Assembly (NCBI GenBank): GCA_047967505.1
Contig: CM106540.1
DNA: 64,000 bases
Reading direction: 5' to 3' (one strand)
Source of the DNA: Dipteris shenzhenensis
Lineage: Eukaryota > Polypodiophyta > Polypodiopsida > Gleicheniales
The notes under the pieces are model-generated. The model was not told the DNA's origin, searched no databases, and saw only the letters and a program-made list of their open reading frames with translations. Numbering within the stretch: the stretch's first letter is position 1; each line of letters starts with the position of its first letter. This document shows, piece by piece, positions 30,585 through 41,444 of the stretch. Position numbers and translations under genes: made by a program.

Positions 30585-33102
30585 CTCTATGCATGATCTT
30601 CAAAGGGAGAACCAGGATCTTTATGATAAAGCTAAAGCATTGGACTTGGAGCGACATAAATTAGAAGAGTCACTCTGTAAGCTAGCTGAGTCTAAAAAAG
30701 GCTTGGAAAGATCTACATACAATCAAGTACGATGAGCTGTAGAGAAGGAACGAGAGAAGACAGAAGAACGAGTGCAAAAGATGAAAGGAATACCTTTGGG
30801 ATTGAAGGAGAGGAAAAGAAGGTACTTACATAACATGGATGCATTAGCACCCACTGGTGGTGCTAGAAAGAGGAGAGTCCGGGCTACAAGGTTGGTTATC
30901 AAATGTTCCAATGAGATTACACTCTTTTGTGCTACACTGTTTGTGACTAAGATTTCATTGTGTTCTTCTTTAGGAACTTCATGGAAGATGTGATGGGAAG
31001 AACGGACGGGGATGATATTGACTGTTTATATGCTCTAGCTAGTTTATTGAAGTCAAGCGATGTCATTGGGATACTAAGGGATCAAAGACACAAGTGCCTA
31101 CGTGTGCAAGTTGCTGAGGAGGTGATGAAGGACTTCAAGGATATTGTGGATGCAAAGGAGATGCTTGCAGCTTGTGATACTGCCGGTGTAAGTCGTGAAG
31201 CTTACACATCTGTTTTCAAAATTTTCAAGTCTGCTATTTTGGAAAAGTATAAGAAGTCTACAGTGCTCCTATCCACACCTTGGTCTGTGAGATGTGTACG
31301 GCGAGAAACAAACCAATGTGCAAGAGAAATGCTTGGAGGGTACCATTGCGTAAGGGGCACAATGACTTGGAAGAGTAAAAAGAAATCTGGCTTGCAAACC
31401 TTTGAGATAAATGCTTTCAACAATGTCTACTTAGATGTTGAGAAACTGCAACAAGCAATAGTCAAATTCTATGGCGTGAGAGAAGATGGTAAGAGGAAAT
31501 CCATTATAGCATTGCACTTTACGTAGTTCATTTCCTATATTATATTTATCATAACGATTTTTCTCTTTTGTTATACAGATTGCAATGGAAAGCTCATATT
31601 TATCATCAAAATGGATGAAGCTCAATTGGTGAAAGAACACAAGTTAGAGAGAGTCAGCATCTGCATTATGAATAAAGCCTTAGCCTTTGTTCAAGGGGGT
31701 GAAGAAGTAGAGCAAGATTTCTTAGTGCAATCAGAGAAAGATATATGGTGGCTTTGCAGCATTTGAGACTCCGAAAGAGTGTCATGAGACATTGAAGTGG
31801 TATCTAGATAAAACAGGAATCCCATCGACCATCCGAAGATAAGAGGAAGGGCAAACATTGGCAGTTGATGGCCATGGAACCTTTCAAGTTGAATGGCATC
31901 TTGTTGGTGATTTGAAAACCCTCAAGTACTTGCATGGTTGTGATAAAGGGGTAAATGCAATGAACACGTCTTTATTGCATGTGTTCGCAACATAAGCAAA
32001 AGGCTGGCTTACAATGGGAGAATGGCATTCCATCTTGCAACCAAACGCAAGCTCCAAATCGCGACAAGAAGGATCCAAAGTGGGATCCCATCTTGCCCAT
32101 CCCACTTGAGAGAGTACACATATGTACTTTACACGTAGAACTGCGCGTACTTGATAAGTTGTATTTGCATCTTGTTTATGCTTGGAATTTAATTCCGCAA
32201 GAAGTATCCGCACGGTGCATTACAGAAGCTGAGAAGAAGTTGTCAGAGATGGGATTCCATGGAGGACATGTCAAACTTAAGGAGGATAAGAAATGTATGG
32301 GGCAACATAGAATCTTCCTACAAAAGTGTCCATGGGTGGAGGGAAGGTAAGGATATTCCTATCGAACCACAATCTCGACAAAGACAAACATACATTGTCT
32401 CAAAGTAGTTTGGGTTGGGAATACTAGAAAGCATTGTGTGAATGCACGACCAGTAAGGCTTCTCATTCTCAAGTAGCAACTTTGAGAGCTAAAGTATGGA
32501 CAAAGGTAGATGCATTGATAAAATTGCTTCGCCAGGTTCAAATCCATGAGATGTATTATGAAAGGTTCAGGATGGCTGTGAAAGAGTTTATGCAATTAAT
32601 AGTGAAAGCATGGGGGGAGTCGCACATTACGCATTATATGGTAATCTTGGTATCATCGTAATATTTAGCACTTGCTTTATAAACAGTTTTTGTTGTTGAT
32701 TTGATTCTCATCTTGTTTGTAGCGTATTCTCTATGCACACGGACCATGGTTTGTACAAGATTGGGGTCCTTTGTGAATTTGAAATACACAAGGCATCAAG
32801 AAGTCGCACTATAGAGCCAAGGCAGCCTACTTCAAGAACTCAAGGCATGGTGGTGGTGTCACTCGCAGCAATGCATTGCATGAGATGTTCGACTGGTTTT
32901 TTAGGTGTTTACTAGGAAGGACTTTGAAGTCTGAAAAGGCAAAGGCATCAGAACTTGCAAAAGCAGTTCAAATTGTATCAAAGAATAGAAGGCATAGTGC
33001 TTGGAAAGCATTCATAGGGAGTCAAGGAGTCGCACGTTGGTTGCAAGCTAGAGTGAGAGAAGAGAGCAAATGGGTCCAACCACCAACAGAAGCTATGGTG
33101 TA
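30585..33102 (+). pseudogene. Degenerate multi-exon gene of an unnamed family
   Basis: I do not recognise the family. The first part is a coiled-coil-like, charged segment (HDLQRENQDLYDKAKALDLE, 30590-30890) with one stop. An acceptor ctttag near 30972 leads into 31-kb sequence reading FMEDVMGRTDGDDIDCLYAL to VKFYGVRED. A 90-bp GT-AG intron (31489-31578) then splices in frame to DCNGKLIFIIKMDEAQLV. Later blocks, in shifting frames with stops, read ENGIPSCNQTQAPNRDKKDP, PIPLERVHICTLHVELRVLD, AYFKNSRHGGGVTRSNALHE and SKNRRHSAWKAFIGSQG, ending at a TAA near 33101. The alternating frames show decay after loss of constraint. It may be transposon-derived or a host gene relic. Confidence 0.6.
31489..31578 (+). 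other. Intron within the unnamed gene
   Basis: Donor gaagatg|gtaagagg and acceptor cttttgttatacag|attgc. Removing it fuses two open frames exactly (GVRE-D-CNGK), which supports a real spliceosomal intron rather than random sequence. Confidence 0.7.
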
Positions 33103-33224
33103 ATTGTATATAAATATGAAATAAATATATTGCTTATTTTGACCACAATTTGTGTACTCTCTTTAATATCTTGCTTATTTTGATCACAATTTTTGTACTC
33201 ACACGACGTTGGGGAAAGTGGAGA

Positions 33225-33400
33225 CATGGTAAAGGAGGGGGGAGAGAAGGAAGGGGCGTGGGACGGGGCAAGGGGAGGGATGGAGTGGTAGCAAGGGTGG
33301 AGGGAGGGGGGGATGGGGGAGGGCGACGGGTGTGGGCGGGACAAGTAGAGGGAGGGCAAGGGAGGGGGAGGGCGACGAGAGTGGGGGGGTTGGAGGGATT
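33225..33400. repeat. GA/G-rich polypurine tract
   Basis: Runs of gggagggg and agggagggcaag, the strand complement in character of the CT tract at 30357-30568. Confidence 0.8.
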
Positions 33401-33739
33401 AGGACGGGGACACGATGAAACCCTAAATGTAATTAAAAGGGATGTCAAAACATGATGGGCTCTTATAAAAAGTTAAAAAAAATCATAACTCTCATTATTC
33501 AATGGCAAGAGTGAAGAACACTGCTAGACCCACTGGACGCTGCCTCCACCCTTCCTCCTCTAGCTCCACCACCTCCATGGCATCTGCACACACGAACCTA
33601 TTCAGGTTCGGTGGCGCCTCTCCCGACTCTCGTGAGCCCTCCTCTAACTCCCCTTAGTCCCGTGAGACCACTCCCCAATCTCTTGAGCCTTCTTCTCCTC
33701 CCAAGTCCCGTGAGCCCACTCCCCAGTCCTAAGAGCATG

Positions 33740-34255
33740 AGCCTTCCCCTAACAAGATACCGTCCTATCTTGTCACACCATGCTCTGGGTGCTTGCTTCA
33801 AGCCATACAAGGCTTTCTTCAACCTGCAAACAAACTCAGGATGAACAGCATGCACATAACCTGGTGGCTGCTTCATATAGACCTCTTCTTCAAATCACCA
33901 TGCAAGAAAGCATTCTTTACATCCATCTGATGTAAAGACCATCCCTTCGATGCAGCCATAGCAATGACTGCTCTTACGGTTGCCATCCTTGCAACCAGAC
34001 TGAATGTTTCTTCATAATCAATGCCATATGTCTATACATACCCCTTGACAACTAATCTTGCCTTGTATCTGCTCACAGAACCATCTGTATTGTGCTTTAC
34101 TTTATAGACCCAGTTGCAGCCAATTGCATTCTTGTCTTTAGGCAAAGGCACCAATTTCCATGTAGCATTTTCTTCCAAGGCATCCATTTCTTCATCCATG
34201 GCTTTCTTCCATTTTTCTTTTCCCATGACTTGCTCAAAAGAAGTGGGTTCTGGTT
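33740..34255 (-). pseudogene. Copia RT fragment
   Basis: The minus strand reads KKAMDEEMDALEENATWKLVPLPKDKNAIGCNWVYKVKHNTDGS (34220-34070), then [26 protein letters not shown] with an indel, then [21 protein letters not shown] (33850-33770). This equals the first third of the RT of the Copia-2 family, to which it is similar. It has no catalytic YVDD and no LTR. At about 33735 it ends in a degenerate repeat of cccgtgagcccactcccc (33600-33735). Confidence 0.88.
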
Positions 34256-34427
34256 CATTCCCCTCGGCCTTCCCCTCCCCATGAGATCCCTCTCCCGATC
34301 GAACAAAATGTGTTCGATAACCTCCCGGATATAGAGAGGCTTCTTGAGGGTCAATAGACTATCAGGAATAGCACCATCTTCCCTCTCCCGAAGATACAAC
34401 CCATGGCAGAGATGACCCCTTGTGCCC

Positions 34428-34913
34428 ATGAGGGTAAAGCAGACTCCGAGGAAGCCCCATCCCAAAGAAGGTCAAATCTCCAAACGTCAGCGAGAGGACT
34501 CGGAGGAGGACCAACGAAGACAGGAGCAACGGAAGAAGTTCAAGGCAGACAGGAGGCCGTGGGAAGGTATTTGAGTACCTGTAAGGCCCCCACCAGGAGT
34601 CAGGAAGCCGTATCGAGTAAAACTAGGAGTGCGGGTTCTGAGGGAGATCAAGCAAATGCAAAAGACCACCGACAACTTGATCCCGCGTGCTCCCTTCCAA
34701 CGTGTGGTACGGGAGATCGCACAGGGATACAAGGATGACGTGCACTTCAGCACAAGAGCTATGGGGGCGCTCCAGGAGGCTATAGAGCAAGTGACCACCA
34801 CTCTGTTCGAGGACGCTAACTTGTGTGCCATCCATGAAAAGCGCATCACGGTCATGGACAAGGACATGGCTCTAGCAAAGCGGCTACGGAATGACCCAAG
34901 TTTGAAGCCCTAG
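34428..34913 (+). pseudogene. Divergent histone H3 variant with one in-frame TGA
   Basis: Reading from the ATG at 34428 gives 161 codons with a single stop, TGA at codon 49 (34572-34574). The tail keeps H3-like spacing at its start (M-R-V-K-Q-T-P-R-K, compare ARTKQTARK) but is then Lys/Arg/Glu/Gln-rich and unlike H3. Codons 60-161 are a histone-fold H3: GVRKPYRVKLG, LREIKQMQKTTDNLIPRAPF, QRVVREIAQ, ALQEA, LFEDANLCAIH (127-136) and KRITVMDKD. Loop 1 has the ordinary H3 length, while the LIP before PF resembles many plant CenH3s. The frame lacks known introns, but a 30-nt GT...AG segment (34567-34596) contains the stop and its removal aligns the junction to H3. It is a pseudogene, retrogene or diverged variant. 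Confidence 0.82.
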
Positions 34914-35101
34914 ATTCTCTTGTAGCCCACTCTTAGGACTTAGACCACCCCCTGCCCTTGAAGGCACTATCTTGTATCTAAGGCCCAAGGGTCAATTTTT
35001 TTAAATAAAATATATCGACATTCTCTACACTCTCGCATTGCTGTATATTTTCCATTTCAATGCTTGCAGTAAATGATCATTTTATGTTAAGTTTTGAATT
35101 C

Positions 35102-35281
35102 CGTCAAATCCTAAAGGAATTTCACCGTCGCGCAGAAGGGAAAAGTGTCCGGCACGTCGCTAGGACTTGCTAGAATGCCCAAATTCGTGTCGTGGTGGGT
35201 TTTGGGATTTGTGGGGTCCTGGCAACATGCCGGACACTTTTCCCTTCTGCGTGACGATGAAATTCCTTCAGGATTTGACAG
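35102..35281. mobile_element. Foldback/MITE-like element
   Basis: Two arms of about 53 bp (35102-35154 and 35229-35281) are inverted repeats with only a few mismatches (for example gcagaagggaaaagtgtccg and its complement), around a 74-bp spacer. There is no coding capacity, and I see no clear TSD. Structure and size fit a MITE or foldback element. Confidence 0.75.
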
Positions 35282-35495
35282 AAATGAACTCTTGATACCC
35301 AAAATTGGTGAAAATGATACTAAATTGGTTAGAAATTTATTAAATTAACACAATAAAAATGATGGAGAAAATATATCATTAACGACTTAAAAAAAATACA
35401 ATGGAATTCATGATGAGCAATGATAACTTAAAACAAATAATAAAGACATGTAGTTATGTATCCATTTAAATATATGTTTATATATACAAAATGCT

Positions 35496-36990
35496 TCACA
35501 GGCTATCTTTCTTCTTGGCTAGTTCGAGTACATCGAGAATAGGGATCTTTGAATCCCCTAGTGGATTCCTAGATATAAATCTAGCCGCAACAGCATTAAC
35601 ATCCTTCTCTCCTGCTGCCAAAGACATAGCCGTTGCCGTCAATGCCCTGCCATGAATGTTCGATCCAAAGGCATTGATAGCAGCCAGGTGGTATACCAAA
35701 ATGACTTTGTCGGCATTCCGAGTAATGTTGGAGTATTCGATAGCATGCGACAATGCCTTGCACTTCAGCGGCTCCGAAGGACCTCGAGGAAAAAATTTGC
35801 CGTGAAAGACCACGATATGCTCTGCGACTTTGCCAAGGTAATGGGCCAAAGAATGATCTCGCCCAAATGTGCTGCGAACATTACCCCGTCGAGATGAGAA
35901 TTCATCAAGCTTGAACGCATCATGCAACAATTTAACAAACATTAGAAGACCGACAAAACAAATTATACTGAAAGAACATCAAAATAAAAAATATTGTTCG
36001 AACTGACCACTACAGCATCGTCGGCTTCTATCCCTTCCTCATTTGCAATGTTTATGGAACCAGGTGCTGTGTAATGTTCCATTTGGGAGGTGGATGCTTT
36101 CTTCTGACATGTGTTAGAGGTGGAGGCTTCTACATGAGAGGGTTGTGCATTGTATACGGACATATCTGCATCCCTCATTGAAACCAGCGTCGTCAAGAGA
36201 GTCTTCCATTGTCTGGTCTTCAGTACCTAAAACCCCAGGATCTTTGACACTTGTGTCAACATCGAACCCCGATAGGACTCCGAGTGCCTCATCCTCCCGT
36301 AGTCCAAAAAGAATCTCTATGTCATGGAGGAATACGTACTCTTCTCCATCGATGATGAGGGGGGACAAGGACCATAATTCTGAGTTTGGGTCAATGGTCT
36401 CCGATGCAAATTCTTGCTCTACTGGGGGCTCTTGAAGTAGGCTCAATGCTTGAGCTGCTTCCATCTCCTCTGTTGGATCATCAAGACTCTCTTCCATGTA
36501 GATTTCTGAGTCTAGTCTAGGGACGACCAAATCAGCAGTTCTAATAGAGGGGGTGCTAGACGATGAGGCTTCTTCCTCTAAATTTCCTTCTTGGAGAAGG
36601 AAGATGAATGTCATCTCCCATGAAAGGAATTTGGTGCCTGTATTTCCTGTGATCCCTGCGTCTAGGATGTCTTGAACTTCGACTGTCCTAAACCCTTCAT
36701 CTGTAAGGTTGTGACAAAAGCGGGCCAAGCGCTTTACAAACTTGGGTTCCTCTACGAACAGATACTTTATGTAATCTATGGGAACCCATCTCTTTGAAGT
36801 GTGGTCAAGTATATAGGCAAAATTTGAGAAATTATCTTGCATGTAAAGGATGAGATCTGAGAAGTCATACTTGGCTCGCATATATGTGCCTAGGACATCT
36901 AAAGTCCTATCAAACACTAAAAATAGCTTTTCCTCACGATCTGCAAATGCAATTCGTGAGATGAAGTCATGGAACGCAGTTCTAGCTCAA
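35496..36990 (-). other. Unknown minus-strand gene, two reading blocks
   Basis: An open frame from about 36990 (AFHDFISRIAFADREEKLFL, then MFDRTLDVLGTYMRAKYDFS) runs to 36114, giving an acidic, Ser/Glu-rich protein (LEEEASSSSTPS, MEDSLDDAGF). The next frame (36196-35963) overlaps it and leads toward 35942-35496 (LLHDAFKLDEFSSRRGN, HYLGKVAEHIVVFHGKFF, GRALTATAMSLAAGEKDVNA), which ends in LELAKKKDSL and a stop. I do not recognise any domain. No retroelement motif is present. The joins look like splice sites or decay, and none is certain. Confidence 0.4.
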
Positions 36991-37278
36991 TCCATGGCAA
37001 ATAGCAGTTGATGCAGGGAGTAACTTCTGAGGACGGGAGTTTCTATGGCTCTCTAAATGTGAAAGTAAGAATGTGATGTAGAAAGGGCTCTTACCCCTTA
37101 ATATATATCAAAACCCTAAAAATTTAAATTAATCATAAAATCCCCAAATTTTTTAAAAAACATTTACCACCATGAACTGAAAGGAGAAAACATTAAAAGA
37201 AATAACATTTTGATTTAATTGTACATAATCTTTTGAAGCAATAACTAGGATTTGATAGACAAAAAATTAAATGCTACA

Positions 37279-37921
37279 CTAGTCAAACACATTGTTAGCA
37301 ATCTTCAAAGTTGCAGGAGGAATGAAATTGGCACTATGCATGCACTTCTCCACACGGCGGCTGATCTTACCACCATTTAAGGTAAAGTAGAAGAACTCTG
37401 GCATGCCATCCTCCATGACCAATAGGTGTTCTCGCACATCCCTTAGAGTCCATTGCGATGTGACATTCACATTCTTGACATTTCCCTCTTCAACATCAAT
37501 AGACAAACTTACCCCCGTATTGTCTTCATCATTAGAGTCTAGGGGAAGCCACCGGCCATTTGTTTTCTTCTAGTGCCTGTACTGAAAAGCTAAATACAAC
37601 ATTTGGCGTGACAAATGGTATCTAAACCACATTGTCTTTACATGCGTGACATTGAAACACATCACCCTTTTGGTCACCTGACCTAGTTCCCCAATTCATC
37701 CCAAGTAAATCTTGAAGAGCATTTTCATCTACACGCTTGCAGGACCACATAGTTTTTGTTCTATGCATATGTATATTCTGAAATAAAGAAGCAAAAATGT
37801 ACAGAGGCATAAACCAAGATAACCTTGCCCATTTGGATCTAAATGTAAACTTCATGGCCATGCCCATATGCTTTGCAATCTTGTCCTTGTTGAGATATTG
37901 AGCTACACTCGTGATATGCAA
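37279..37921 (-). other. Unknown minus-strand gene with a probable short intron
   Basis: Block 1 (37921-37625) reads YLNKDKIAKHMGMAMKFTFR and KGDVFQCHACKDN. Block 2 (37565-37279) reads NGRWLPLDSNDEDNTG, DVREHLLVMEDGMPEFFYFT and NGGKISRRVEK, then a stop. A 58-nt GT...AG stretch between them (about 37564-37621) joins the frames in phase. Block 2 has a beta-grasp-like pattern (FTLNGGKIS ... IPPATLKIAN), which is only an impression. It may belong to the same gene as 35496-36990. Confidence 0.4.
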
Positions 37922-37966
37922 GGGTGACCATTGTGCATTTATGTCACCGACTTGTTAGCTGCAGAT

Positions 37967-38705
37967 GTGAAAAATGCAGCTCAAGCAAGAGTTGCATAAT
38001 GTGCAGAGAGAAAATATGAGCATCAATGACTACCACATGAAGGTGAAGAAGATTGCAGATGCACTTGCTTCTATTGGGTCGCTAATGGAAGATGATGATT
38101 TAGTTTCTGTGACCTTGAATGGTCTAGGAAAGAATTTTGCACAATTCCGTACCTCGATTGCCATACCTCGATTGCCATCTGTGAGAATTTTCCTGATTTT
38201 GAGAAGTTTGATTGCTCTTCTAATTTCTAAAGAGTAGAGAAATGGTGGTGCATCTTCTTCAGGAGGAACTTCAAAACAAACTGTCTTGTACTCAAATGTT
38301 GGAAGAGGTAGAGGCAGAGGTAGAGCAGGCCGGATTTGGAGGCCGTGGAAAAAATCAGAATATGCAGCAAATTCAAGAAAACCAGTCCTATGGAGGAGCA
38401 CATGGTAACTTTAGAGGCAAGGGGAGCCAAAGAGGTTGTGGTAGATGGCAAAGAGGCCAAAATGCAAATAGCAATGTTGAATGCTACTACTGTGGTAAAA
38501 TGGGTCATATGGTTAAAGACTGCTATAAAAAGCAGAATGACATCATGACTGAAAAATTGCAGCAAGGCAATTATGCATCCTCTAGTAGACAGGGTGATGA
38601 CAGAAATGAGCATTTGTTTATGGTGCAGCACATGACGAATTCTATGACAAGTGCAGAAGTGTGGTATGTTAACTCAGGAGCGCAGGTCAGTGGTTGCCTA
38701 AACTA
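37967..38705 (+). pseudogene. Copia gag fragment of the Copia-2 family
   Basis: It reads MQLKQELHNVQRENMSINDY, DDDLVSVTLNGLGKNFAQFR and, after a frame change, a Gly/Arg/Gln-rich stretch and the knuckle VECYYCGKMGHMVKDCY (about 38475-38525). It ends at the protease start VWYVNSGA. It closely parallels the gag of Copia-2 (LKQELHNVQRKNLNINEY). There are no LTRs, so it was cut out of a larger element. Confidence 0.9.
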
Positions 38706-39318
38706 GCCCAGTGGTTGTTTGTGATTGTGCTTTGAGAAAGAGGGAGGGGAGAAGAAGAATTTGCCACAAGGGCCCTATCATCCCATTGAAGGCAGGTTTT
38801 GGGCTCATGTGGGGGAGGTGCACCTGGTAGGAGGGTCAAACATGGGTTAAGAGGGGGGGGATGGTTTGGGTGGTTCCTAGTGTAAGGGAGTAACCATAGG
38901 GGCTCTCTGTAGGCCTAGCCCACCCTCCACCTCAACATACCATTGCCCCACACCTTCTAGCACTCTCATTGGTCACCTCAAATCACTCTCTAATCCCTTG
39001 AAATCAGGAAACACTAATTGGAGGCCCTTTTGAGACCCCAATTCTCCCCTAATGACTCTCCCCCCTACACCTTTTATGATGGTGCAACCTCCTTTTTTTT
39101 TGTCACGCACACTAATGTGAGTTACAAAAAATGTGTTCCTTCACTAACTTTTATGCATTAATGTGTTACACAAAATCCCCTCCTTGCTTCTATCCTCTTT
39201 ACTTAGTTTAGATAATTTAATACTATATTCAGTGAGTCTATATCCTCTCTCACTTTGTCGTAATTATTGGCATTATTTAAACTCCTTGTTTGCCTTTTCT
39301 TCCTACACACATATACGC

Positions 39319-39350
<32 letters not shown>

Positions 39351-39381
39351 TTTTTTAAAATCTCTCTCTCTCTCTCTTTCT

Positions 39382-39412
<31 letters not shown>

Positions 39413-41440
39413 GGAATGAGAAGAATTTTTGAAAGTGAGACCATAGTATGGGAAGCTTGACAATGAGGAGACAAGGGAATACAACGCACACCTCTCTCCC
39501 CTTTGTGTTGGAATAAAAAGTGTAAAGGGTGGGAGTCAGTTGTATTATTGCACTTGAATAGAAACAAAGAGAGTGCTTTGAACCACAGTAGGTATATTAC
39601 ACCCCTTGGATATAGAATTTACCATAGGATTATTATTAAGGATAATGTGACAAATCAATTAGGAGTTGACTCATAAATACGAGAACCATGGGTATATGGT
39701 TGTTTTTTAGAGGACATTAAGGAAGGCTATTGAAAAATAATGGACTCCTTAATTTGAATGAACCAAAATCAGCGCCCTTTATGTAATCAGCTATTTATCA
39801 ATCAAGGCGGCAATAGAGTACAATAAAGTACAACGACCACTCCCACTATGTAATTGATGGGCCAACTATCGACCCACGTGATCCATGGAGTGGCATTAAT
39901 AGTACTCTCTTGAAGGACTTGGTGGGAAACCAAGGAGAAAGTGCCTCTCCTTACCTAGCTATTTCCTGACGGTGATCTATGAGTACTTGGTCATGGTAGC
40001 GCATTCGCACATATCAAGATTATTCATAGAGAGATCAACATTGCCCACTGCCCTAACGTCTTGCATAACGTGAGCTTGCAAGCTTAATCTTGTCATGCTA
40101 GAATCTACACAAGGTTTTATGGTAGAGAATCTGTGGAGGCAGTAAGAGCTGCACATGGCTTGAGACACCATGAGAACCGTTTCTCTTACGATTGGCTAGT
40201 CCCCTCGAGGATGGAGCCCACTCACGTGCCACTATTTTCATATGAAGTGCAAACTTTCCATGCCTCGAGCATTATGTGAATTATAGCACTCATTTGCCTC
40301 TCCGCGAGCTTTCATCGTCATATTGACAGAATGCAACAACAATGGGTTCACGGGAGTGGTGGCAAGAGCTCTGTATCCAAGCAGTCTTAAGGACTTGATC
40401 CTCCATCTTGAAGCATACGATGCTTCAAGCAAGGGGTGGAGGTGCTTGAGATAAAGGTCATGGAGTCTATCTGAATGTCATGCAGATGCTGGAGAAACTC
40501 TAGTGTATGGAACGTTCGTGTTACGTCTATTTCATTATGCCATTGTTGCCCCCAGTCCTGAAGATCTATACCAGTTTCACTGTTGGGGTCGACTAGCATG
40601 TTGAAGAGATGTGCGCATCGAATCCATAGTGTGAGAAGTTGAGAGCTGAGTAAGGAACGTTTCTTATGACTCCGACTTGTACCTGACCTTCATTCTGTAG
40701 TTCGGTCTATATAGCACAACCGAGCCATCTACGCTTACCCAAGTGCTGGGCTTTGAAATGGCTACAACAAGAGTCCAATGGTAGAAGAATGAACTTGTTA
40801 TCTTCTGGCTGACATGTAGAGTTTGTCGTACGTATTTTGGAACGCCTATTAGATCATTGTTTAAATATTGATTTCATGTCAACAGTAGAGAAGGCATTTT
40901 CAAAAGGGAGGGTGCTGAAAATATGGGGCCAAAGGTGTAGGTGTGGTACACTACTGTGCTAAAGAAGAGTCCCGTAAAAATGACAAGGTATGGTAATGTA
41001 TCAAACCTGTATGCTCAACTATCATGAGCTGAAGGTCTCGTCTGATGTGGGCATGGCTAAACATCCATCGACATGGGATGTAGCATCTATCAAAGGCTCA
41101 TCAAGAAGGAGCTCCTAGAAGCGTAAAATACATCTAAAAATGCATGAGATATCCCTGAGGCATATGAGGTGCCAAATGCTGATGTCGGGACTGATCTGAA
41201 GTTATGGATCCAAACACTGATATGCATCAAGTAAGGATTGTACATGACAACCACCATAAGTCATGCTGAAACACTGAATCTCTTTAGGTTGTACTATGGT
41301 TGAGTCTGATGATGTCCACTACATTGGGGCAAGACTACATTGATGCGTAAATGTCCTCACGCTGAGGAATGATCTGCTAATCAGAAGAGGTGATGGTAAT
41401 AACTGGATCAAAGGGAGGTGCAATGCGGCATGACTAAATC
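38706..41440. other. No supportable gene; simple repeats
   Basis: Contains (ac)n at 39323-39349, (tc)n at 39361-39378 and (ac)n at 39382-39408. Minus-strand frames near 40387-40599 are short and unrecognised. A 34-bp inverted partner of 30128-30161 lies at 39021-39054. Confidence 0.6.
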
Positions 41441-41444
41441 AGTG

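Noticed and set aside
30357-30735. Pro/Ser/Leu-rich ORFs over the CT tract
   Set aside because: They are translation of a simple polypyrimidine repeat.
34428-34913. Calling the H3 variant a centromeric CenH3
   Set aside because: LIP and the divergent tail fit, but loop 1 has canonical length and there is no independent evidence, so only 'divergent H3 variant' is supported.
39163-39484. ORFs across the (ac)n and (tc)n repeats
   Set aside because: Microsatellite translation (HTHTHT, CVCVCV).
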